Positions 57,725 to 64,000 of a DNA stretch of 64,000 bases are shown piece by piece. The stretch covers positions 1 to 64,000 of the forward strand of contig NZ_JAENXS010000003.1 of NCBI RefSeq assembly GCF_016612535.1, written 5' to 3'. Every line of letters starts with the position of its first letter. Position 1 is the first letter of the stretch. The position numbers were made by a program, and so were the translations under genes. The notes under the pieces were generated by a model that worked only from the letters and a program-made list of their open reading frames with translations, did no database searches and was not told the DNA's origin. This stretch comes from Bradyrhizobium diazoefficiens (GTDB lineage: Bacteria > Pseudomonadota > Alphaproteobacteria > Rhizobiales > Xanthobacteraceae).

Positions 57725-58518
57725 CCGGCTTGATCCCGAGGGCTCTGGCGCGCGCCGGCCGCATGGCCGACGCGGCCCATATGAAGCTGAAAAAGGTGAA
57801 GCCGGCCGTGTTCGGATCGCCGATCCGGCAGAACATGGTGCAGCTGTATCGGCATGACGGTGATTTCGATACCGTCATCAGCATTCCGCATCATCTGAGC
57901 TTTCTCGCGCCCGACACCAACATCGACATCATCTACGGTATCAAGGCGTTCGACCGGAATGGCGACCTCGTTGCCTTTCGTAAGCACCGGGTGAAGCATT
58001 TCGAGACACTTCAGAAACCGATCTCCGAACTCCTCGGCCGCGAGCCGGACGAGCATGGCATGTTCTCCGTCACCTGCCATTACAGCTCGCCCTTCGGGAT
58101 CGAGTTTCTCGGAATGACATCGCCGCAGTTCATGACCATCTTCATGCCGCGCAGCGAACGCGGTGCGCCGCAGATCACGCATTCGCACAAGTACATGGAT
58201 CAATTTCCGCCGCTGAAATCCAAATTGGTGCGTCGCTCGGCGCTCGTGGAGGGCGACCGCAATCTGACCGGGATCAGCTATTTCATCATGAACTCGAGCC
58301 CGGTTTCAGCGAGCGCGAACCTGTCGCTGACAGGGCCATCGAGTTCGTTTGCGCAAGCCGTCAAGCTCAGGCCGCACGGCGCTGCACGCATCGACTTCGA
58401 TGCTGCTGGAGAAGGTCCCTTCGAACTTGCCTGCGAATGGGATCGCGTCGTCAATCATCGCAAGCCGATCGCGTTCCGGCGGTTTTCCTCAGGTCTCGTC
58501 ACGGCCGCGCATTCCTAG
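57721..58518 (+). CDS. Uncharacterised protein, partner of the preceding gene
   Basis: A 265-residue soluble protein of unknown function. It contains DTVISIPHHLSFLAPDTNIDIIYG, KHRVKHFETLQKPISELLG, THSHKYMDQFPPLKSKL and FIMNSSPVSASANL. The last resembles a beta-sandwich. Same style as the partner (a sugar-cluster protein of the same size class) but no convincing alignment by eye. Starts by ATGA overlap and ends 14 bases before the converging acyltransferase. Confidence 0.65.
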   Translation: MTGLIPRALARAGRMADAAHMKLKKVKPAVFGSPIRQNMVQLYRHDGDFDTVISIPHHLSFLAPDTNIDIIYGIKAFDRNGDLVAFRKHRVKHFETLQKPISELLGREPDEHGMFSVTCHYSSPFGIEFLGMTSPQFMTIFMPRSERGAPQITHSHKYMDQFPPLKSKLVRRSALVEGDRNLTGISYFIMNSSPVSASANLSLTGPSSSFAQAVKLRPHGAARIDFDAAGEGPFELACEWDRVVNHRKPIAFRRFSSGLVTAAHS

Positions 58519-58532
58519 CCGCGTCAGCGGTT

Positions 58533-60518
58533 TCAGTGGTTCAGGGCATTATCCGGATCAGGCTGAGCCCGGGTGTCGCGGCGGTCATCGGCCAACGCGG
58601 CTGTCAATCCGATCCTGTCGGCAAAGTCGCGCCGCGTCTGTGGATTCAGGTTGCGGCGGATGTGGTTCAAGTCCCGCCAGAGAAACTCACCGTCCATCGA
58701 GGTCTCGCAGGTGTCGTTGCCGCACAGCCGCCCGGTGGGAGTGACGGCGGAGACGTGGGGGATCGTTTTGGCAATCTCGATCAGTAACGTATCGGTGGCG
58801 TCCGTTCTATTTCGGATGATGCGCGCGTCAGCTTGCTGAATTGTCGCCGAGCAGGGCGCTCGCAGCAGTGTCGAATGGAGCTGATGCGCGCATTCGACGA
58901 CGCGGTCGGTCAGCTCTGGTACCGTGCCGATCAGGATGAAGCGTCGCTGCGGCATTGCGGTCTCGTCGATGAGTTTCACCAGCGCATTGCGCATTGCCAC
59001 GAGGCCAGCCTCAGCGTCGCCTTTGCCGATCCTTGCCGGCAGCTCGGCCCATCTCGTCGCCAGGATCACCTGATCGATCGCCGGATCTTTTCGCAGCAGC
59101 TTCTCGCCATCCGCATGGAAGCGTTTGCAATATTCCGGGAACTGAGGATCATCGGCGGACAGGACGTCGTTGCCGTCGCCAAGCACGGCCGAGCAGCCGG
59201 CATAGACGAGAATGGATCGTTCGGGATCGTGATTGATGGCCTCGACGATGGGCGCAAAATGCTGCGCGTGGCTATCGCCCCAAATCAACGTCTTGCGTCT
59301 CGCTCCGTCCCACGGAGCGCCGAACGCGCAGAATTTGCCCTGAAGGGCATCGATCCCGATGTTCTTGCAGGGCCACTTCCACATGACGACAAGGCTACGC
59401 ATCGCCAGCCCTTCTGGCGGAATTCGCTGCGGCAGTCCGTCCGAGCTGTCGACATACATCGCGGCACAGAGGACGGTCATGATCCCCGCGAGGCCCGTTA
59501 CCACGGTCCGGGGTGGGCTCCAGCGCCGGTTGCGGAAAGGGCGCTCGACACAGAGGTAGGAGACCGCCGATATGACGATCGAGGCGGTCGCGATGACGAT
59601 GGACTCGGCGAGGTCCGGCACGCGATTGCCGACAAAGGTTCGGTACAGAACCCAGATTGGCCAGTGCCAGAGGTAAAGGCTGTAGGATATCAGCCCGACC
59701 GGTGCGAGCAGGCCGAGCACGCGTCCTGAGAACGTTGGCCGTGCGCACGGCCAGATCACCAGCGCGGCGCCAATGCAGGGAACGAGTACGGACGCTCCAG
59801 GAAAATGGTCCGACGATATCAGGGCAAATCCGGCGACCATCAATGCGAGTCCAACCGCTACGGCCAGCTCGCCGATTAGGCGCGGCAGTGCCGGCAAAAA
59901 TGCCAGTAGCGCGCCAAGCCCCAATTCCCAGGCGCGCGGAAGTGTCATGTAGAAGGCGCTTTTCGGCGCGACATCGAAGTAGAAGATGCTGCAGATGCAG
60001 CCGACGGCGACGAATAGAGCAAGCGTCGGGGCCAGCGCAAATCGTAAGCTGATCCTGGTGAGGCCCAGCAGCAGCAGCGGCCACACCACGTAAAACTGCT
60101 CCTCGACTGCAAGCGACCACGTGTGCAGGAGAACCTGGAATTCTGCGGCGCGATCGAAATAGCCCGTGTTTTCGAGGAAGTAGAAATTGGATACGCCGAA
60201 TGCCGCTGCGGCGGTACTCTTCGCCAGCGCGGCGTAATCGCCCGGCATGAGAAGGAAACGGCCGGCCAGCAATACCGTCACGAGCATGGTCAGCAGTGCA
60301 GGCAAGATGCGTCGCATTCGCCTGTCGTAGAATCCGAAGATGGAGAAAGTGCCGGCGGCGATTTCGCCGGCGAGAATCTGCGTAATCAGAAAGCCGCTGA
60401 TGACGAAGAACACATCGACGCCGGTAAATCCGCCGGGAAGCGGCGCACCGTAGTGAAAGGCAAGAACGGAAAGCACCGCGATCGCGCGCAGCCCGTCAAT
60501 TTCGGCACGGTAGGCCAT
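58533..60518 (-). CDS. O-acyltransferase with SGNH domain (OafA/YrhL type)
   Basis: A 661-residue protein: an N-terminal acyltransferase-3 membrane domain (about 1-350, starting MAYRAEIDGLRAIAVLSVL with FHYGAPLPGGFTGVDVFFVISG and 10 helices) and a C-terminal periplasmic SGNH hydrolase-like domain with WGDSHAQHF (about 412) and the Asp/His pair in WRDLNHI. Such proteins O-acetylate surface polysaccharide. ATG 60518 is the canonical family start; ATG 60536 and a longer frame to 60833 exist but the extension has no protein character. Convergent with 57721-58518. Confidence 0.9.
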   Translation of the reverse strand: MAYRAEIDGLRAIAVLSVLAFHYGAPLPGGFTGVDVFFVISGFLITQILAGEIAAGTFSIFGFYDRRMRRILPALLTMLVTVLLAGRFLLMPGDYAALAKSTAAAAFGVSNFYFLENTGYFDRAAEFQVLLHTWSLAVEEQFYVVWPLLLLGLTRISLRFALAPTLALFVAVGCICSIFYFDVAPKSAFYMTLPRAWELGLGALLAFLPALPRLIGELAVAVGLALMVAGFALISSDHFPGASVLVPCIGAALVIWPCARPTFSGRVLGLLAPVGLISYSLYLWHWPIWVLYRTFVGNRVPDLAESIVIATASIVISAVSYLCVERPFRNRRWSPPRTVVTGLAGIMTVLCAAMYVDSSDGLPQRIPPEGLAMRSLVVMWKWPCKNIGIDALQGKFCAFGAPWDGARRKTLIWGDSHAQHFAPIVEAINHDPERSILVYAGCSAVLGDGNDVLSADDPQFPEYCKRFHADGEKLLRKDPAIDQVILATRWAELPARIGKGDAEAGLVAMRNALVKLIDETAMPQRRFILIGTVPELTDRVVECAHQLHSTLLRAPCSATIQQADARIIRNRTDATDTLLIEIAKTIPHVSAVTPTGRLCGNDTCETSMDGEFLWRDLNHIRRNLNPQTRRDFADRIGLTAALADDRRDTRAQPDPDNALNH

Positions 60519-60984
60519 CCTGATCGTAAGTTCCATCCTGCTTGCCGGTCGGATTGCATGAAGCACAAGCAGCGCAACCGCCGCGATACGGTAGCGTGTT
60601 TCTTTCGTGAAGAAAACCAGGCGGCGGTCTCCGACAACCAGCGCGTCCCCGAACGCGCCGCTCGGAGTAGCCGAAAATCTATGGGGTCTGATCAGCGCGA
60701 TTCGTCGTCGAGGGCATCCACACGGGTCGAGCCGACATGCCTGGCGTGTCGTCGATGATATCAGGGAATTGTGGGCGAGTCTGCGATTCGACGCTGGATC
60801 AGATGCCGGCTGTCTTCGCGAACGGTGATCCAAAGGGGTTTTGCATCGTTGATAGATGTACTATGAACACACCTTCTACGGCTGGGTTTGAAATCAGTGA
60901 TCCTTCAATGAATGAATTGTCCGCTGGTCCGAGAATCGGCGTTGCGCTTTCCGGCCGGGGTCCGGGCTCTCGACGAGGACGTGG
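60519..60984. other. Divergent intergenic gap, no gene seen
   Basis: About 466 bases between the acyltransferase and the second DUF6056-like gene. Open frames in it have no recognisable protein features. The right end carries GAGGA before ATG 60985. Promoters for both genes must lie here; the segment around 60850-60915 is more AT-rich. Confidence 0.4.
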
Positions 60985-62850
60985 ATGAAGTTTTTCCATG
61001 CTGACGAGTCCACGCAGATATCGAAGAAACTGCCCTATTTGTCGGTTCTTGCCACTCTGGTCCCGCTGTGGTTCCTGGCGACATTCTTGTTTCTGACCCT
61101 CCGGGCCATCCCCGAGTCTGATGATTTCTGCTTCTCATATCGTGCCGGATTCTTCGAGACGCTGCTCAAATGGTACCAGTATGTCGGAGGACGCGTCGTT
61201 CCTCTCGCGCTGATGCAAATTCCGGCCAAGTTTGGTCGTGTGGTCGGCGTCGACTATTTCAGTTTCTATGAGCTCTTTCTCTTGCTGCTGGCCGCCGGCT
61301 TCGTTTTAGCCATGGTGCTGGTGGCACGACGATTGTGGCCGCAAAAATCCTGGCCGGAGCAAGCATTCTTCGGACTTCTCTTCGCGGCCGTCCTGGTGTC
61401 GACTGCGCCGAGCCCGCGGGAGATGCTGTACTGGTTGCCAGGGGTCACCTGTTACACGATTCCGGGGGCTCTGGTCATGCTGATCATGGCCGTGCTCTCC
61501 GCTGCCCTGTTCGACAAGCAACGTATCGATGTGGCGACGACGTTTTGGCTGGCCGCCGCGTGCGCCATTGCATCTCTATGCAATGAATTCACGCCCATCT
61601 GGGTGTTGGGGTGGGTCCTCGGTTCGTTGCTGCTGCGGTTGCTGACGCAGAGATCCAATCTTCAGGCGTTCGAGCACGCGATTTTGGCGCTGGTAACGGT
61701 CGCGGCTGGAGCGGTGGTCCTGTTGGCGCCGGGCAATGCCGTCCGACGAGCGCAGTTCTCGGCTGGCGGCGCGCTGGAGCAGTCTCTTCATTTGGCCGCC
61801 TCTGACTTTACCGAAACGCTGGGCCTTGTCTTCTGGGCTCCAGAGGTCATTGTCTTGCTGATCGGAGTTGCGGCGTTTTCGATTTCGAAGCCGGAGTGGC
61901 AGCAAGCTCGACTAAGACATTTGGCCGCCATGAGTGTGTACTTGCTTTTCGGTACGGCGCTCTGTGCCTACATGGCTCACTTTATCGGCCGATTCTCCGC
62001 TGCCGAAAACTTGGCTTCTCGCGCTCGTAATGAGGTCGAGGGCCTGTTGATCGCGGGCGCGACCTTTTCGGTTTGCTTTGCTTCGAGCTGGCTCGGCGCG
62101 CGGATAAGGGAGGTTTTGCCCCGAACGGCGCCGCTCGGTTCGGCACTGGCTGCGACACTGATCATCGTTGCGATCAGCGGCGCGAGCTGGCGGGCTCTCT
62201 CGGCCGGCACTGCAAGTCTACGCCTTGACCGCGATCGTGCATCCGTCGAGCCTTTTTGGCTGGACAGCATGGCGCGTCATGCTCGCCTTTCGCTGTCAAG
62301 CGACAAGGACGTCCTGGTTTCGCCGCTTCTCGTCTTTCCCCCCCTGTTGGCCAATCAGGATCTGGTCGAAACTCCGGATAGGCTCCCGAATGATTGCATC
62401 GCGCGGTTCTATGGAAAGCAGGTCGTTCGCTTGAGGATTGAACCACCCGCGGAGTTCCTGACGGCGCTTTCGAAATTCTTGTCTGGCCTTCAGAGCAAGA
62501 TCCCGCAGATGCCCTCCGGCGAGATCCGCCTTTCGGACCTGCGCAATCGTTCGATTGAGGTGCCGGAAACGCTAGTCCAAGGGCCGAATCTCTCGACTCC
62601 CTGGGGAGCGATGCGGCTCGTCAGGGATGGAGGACTTCTGCAATTCGATCTCGATCGTCTTCCATCCAGCGTATGTGTTCCGCTCTATCGTGGCCTGGGA
62701 GATCTTCGAGGTATCACCAAGATTGAACCAACTTCACTTGCAGCCGGCTTCGAGAACACGCCGGTCTCGGACGAGAGCGCCGTGAAGGCCTGCTCTCTGC
62801 GAACAGATTTCATCAGATTCCTGGTTTCGGAGACAACCGCCGGTCGGTGA
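60985..62850 (+). CDS. DUF6056-like polytopic membrane protein (copy 2)
   Basis: A 621-residue membrane protein with around 10 helices and a soluble C-terminal domain of about 180 residues. Motifs ESDDFCFSYRAGF, GGRVVPLALMQIP, SPREMLYWLPGVTCY, CNEFTPIWV, SMARHARL and DRLPNDCIARFYGK all correspond to those of the copy at 29681-31156; this copy has about 130 extra residues at the end. Possibly a GT-C type transferase using lipid-linked sugar, with no GtrB-like partner next to it. Start ATG 60985 with GAGGA upstream. Confidence 0.65.
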   Translation: MKFFHADESTQISKKLPYLSVLATLVPLWFLATFLFLTLRAIPESDDFCFSYRAGFFETLLKWYQYVGGRVVPLALMQIPAKFGRVVGVDYFSFYELFLLLLAAGFVLAMVLVARRLWPQKSWPEQAFFGLLFAAVLVSTAPSPREMLYWLPGVTCYTIPGALVMLIMAVLSAALFDKQRIDVATTFWLAAACAIASLCNEFTPIWVLGWVLGSLLLRLLTQRSNLQAFEHAILALVTVAAGAVVLLAPGNAVRRAQFSAGGALEQSLHLAASDFTETLGLVFWAPEVIVLLIGVAAFSISKPEWQQARLRHLAAMSVYLLFGTALCAYMAHFIGRFSAAENLASRARNEVEGLLIAGATFSVCFASSWLGARIREVLPRTAPLGSALAATLIIVAISGASWRALSAGTASLRLDRDRASVEPFWLDSMARHARLSLSSDKDVLVSPLLVFPPLLANQDLVETPDRLPNDCIARFYGKQVVRLRIEPPAEFLTALSKFLSGLQSKIPQMPSGEIRLSDLRNRSIEVPETLVQGPNLSTPWGAMRLVRDGGLLQFDLDRLPSSVCVPLYRGLGDLRGITKIEPTSLAAGFENTPVSDESAVKACSLRTDFIRFLVSETTAGR

Positions 62851-62870
62851 TCTGGTCGAGAGAGTTGTTC

Positions 62871-62943
62871 ACCGCTCGTCCGCGATCACCTTGCCGTCGT
62901 CGGCAGCGCTCCGGGTTGAGCACCTCGACTGCGCCGCTCCCGA
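62871..62943 (-). pseudogene. Relic of the 3' end of a PaaK-like ligase gene
   Basis: The 30 bases at 62871-62900 are identical to 63868-63897, the last codons of the PaaK-like gene at the window end, and the next 40 or so bases remain similar. One base is missing after 62900 relative to the other copy, which shifts the frame, and the match fades by about 62945. So the stump of a second copy lies just upstream of the methyltransferase. Confidence 0.7.
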
Positions 62944-62983
62944 TTTCTAGACAAATGAATCAACCCATAGTAGCTCTTAATAG

Positions 62984-63799
62984 ATGGATTGGCGGCTCAA
63001 GGCTTTGGCGTTTCGAGCTCTCGATTTCCCTGGTGGAAATTGGGCCCATTATCTATTGCAGCGTCATGTGACAAGAACTTGGCCCCGGCCGACGAAGACG
63101 CTGGATGCTCTCGCACGGAGGGCTAAAGAGGTGGTAGATCGTTACTCCGTGCATGTCGGCGGCTTACCGAACAACGTGCTTGAAATCGGTGCGGGGAGGG
63201 ATCTGGCCGTTCCGCTCGCCATGCGCCGTCTTGGCGTCGAGACTGTGACGGCCGTGGACGTTAACCGGATCGCCAACCTTGAACTGATCCAGCATGCTGC
63301 AGACCATCTGTTGTCTGAACAGGTCAAGTTTGCGTCATGGAAAGAGCTCGAGAGTTTCGGAGTGCACTACCTGGCACCCCATTATGTGACGGCCGATGAT
63401 GTCAAGGTTGATTGCTCGTGCTCAAACGAAGTTCTTGAACACGTGCCAGTCGAACAGTTGGTTGTGTTGCTCCGTGCCTTGCGGAATGTCACCGAGAAAC
63501 TGACGGTTCACTCGATCGACTATAGTGATCATTATGCCAGGTCGGACAAGTCAGTTTCGCGGCTGAATTTCCTGCGCTATTCGGACGATGAGTGGCGCCC
63601 GTTCAACAGCGGCAAGCAGTTCGTCAATCGACTTCGACACAGCGATTATCTGCGCTTGTTTGAGGAAGCGGGATTCAAGATCATCGAGGAGAGCTCGATG
63701 GCAGGCGATCCGGCGTATGGGCTGGAAGTGGCTGAGCAGTTCAGGCACTACGATCCAGCTGATCTGTTTGCCATTAAGGGTCGCATCATTGCGGCATGA
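62984..63799 (+). CDS. SAM-dependent methyltransferase-like protein
   Basis: A 271-residue protein: NVLEIGAGRDLAVPLAMRRLG (motif I), TAVDVNRIANL, CSCSNEVLEHVPVEQL and a late LRLFEEAGFKIIEE. It is probably a methyltransferase of the glycan-modifying kind. Its base composition is less GC-rich than the neighbours, it lacks a clear ribosome site, and it is flanked by two copies of a PaaK-gene 3' end; these are signs of acquisition. Start ATG 62984. Confidence 0.7.
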   Translation: MDWRLKALAFRALDFPGGNWAHYLLQRHVTRTWPRPTKTLDALARRAKEVVDRYSVHVGGLPNNVLEIGAGRDLAVPLAMRRLGVETVTAVDVNRIANLELIQHAADHLLSEQVKFASWKELESFGVHYLAPHYVTADDVKVDCSCSNEVLEHVPVEQLVVLLRALRNVTEKLTVHSIDYSDHYARSDKSVSRLNFLRYSDDEWRPFNSGKQFVNRLRHSDYLRLFEEAGFKIIEESSMAGDPAYGLEVAEQFRHYDPADLFAIKGRIIAA

Positions 63800-63865
63800 C
63801 AAATCTGAGGTAAGTCAAGCCTCGACGGCCTCTGATAACCTTGGCGCTCGTAAGACGTCGTTAAT

Positions 63866-64000
63866 CTACCGCTCGTCCGCGATCACCTTGCCGTCGTTCG
63901 GCAGCGCGCCGGGGCTAACGAACTCGACCACGCCGCCGAGCTTCGTCACGGCTCGCAAGCTGCTTGCGATCTCTTCACGCAGCGCGTCGCCCGATGCGCC
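63866..64000 (-). CDS. C-terminus of a phenylacetate-CoA-ligase-like (PaaK) protein (partial)
   Basis: The minus frame is open from the window edge to TAG at 63866-63868 and gives 44 residues. SSLRAVTKLGGVVEFVSPGALPNDGKVIADER is split here as SSLRAVTKLGG, VVEFVSPGALP and NDGKVIADER, matching the end of AMP-forming ligases of the PaaK type. In polysaccharide clusters PaaK-like adenylate-forming proteins (CapK) are common, so this need not be aromatic catabolism. The rest of the gene lies outside. Confidence 0.75.
   Translation of the reverse strand, partial: GASGDALREEIASSLRAVTKLGGVVEFVSPGALPNDGKVIADER

Overview
The window looks like a GC-rich alphaproteobacterium, most likely Bradyrhizobium or a close relative. 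That is inferred from the protein flavour, frequent GTG/TTG starts, tight GTGA/ATGA gene overlaps and the gene content; no rRNA or other phylogenetic marker is present. I see no tRNA, rRNA, CRISPR array, insertion sequence or phage gene.

Layout. (1) 1-1357: the tail of a DLNGDG-repeat protein, a truncated glycosidase relic and a Sel1-repeat secreted protein. (2) 1448-12880: a type II secretion system in two divergent arms, gspD plus a prepilin peptidase on the minus strand and gspE-F-G-H-I-J-K-L-M-N on the plus strand, with a good sigma70-type promoter visible for gspD. (3) 12884-64000: about 50 kb of surface polysaccharide genes (O-antigen or capsule). It carries two Wzx-like flippases, two Wzy-like polymerase candidates, one Wzz-like protein, several glycosyltransferases and methyltransferases, an O-acyltransferase, a carbamoyltransferase and two copies of a DUF6056-like membrane protein. 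It reads as a composite of at least two loci, and its junctions hold decayed gene pieces: a deleted WecE-type aminotransferase, the first 38 codons of another flippase, a possible acetyltransferase relic and a repeated 3' end of a PaaK-like ligase gene.

Sugar pathways. UDP-xylose (UXS). A perosamine-synthetase-like aminotransferase with a cupin. A CDP-3,6-dideoxyhexose cassette (22695-28692) of cytidylyltransferase, 4,6-dehydratase and E1 3-dehydrase, followed directly by an acetolactate-synthase-like TPP enzyme and an SDR; this is the gene logic of a C-branched yersiniose-type sugar. Pseudaminic acid: PseB, PseC and PseF at 49-52 kb and PseG and PseI at 33.6-37.5 kb, but no intact PseH. Where PseH would be expected there is a formyltransferase and a PIG-L deacetylase, suggesting an N-formyl pseudaminic acid. 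Finally, a second ulosonate route at 52-55 kb pairs a CBS-NeuB-SAF-TIM-barrel fusion protein with its own CMP-sugar synthetase.

Strongest leads: the formyl-pseudaminate module, the fused second NeuB enzyme with its private cytidylyltransferase, and the branched CDP-sugar cassette. None of the products can be proven from sequence alone.
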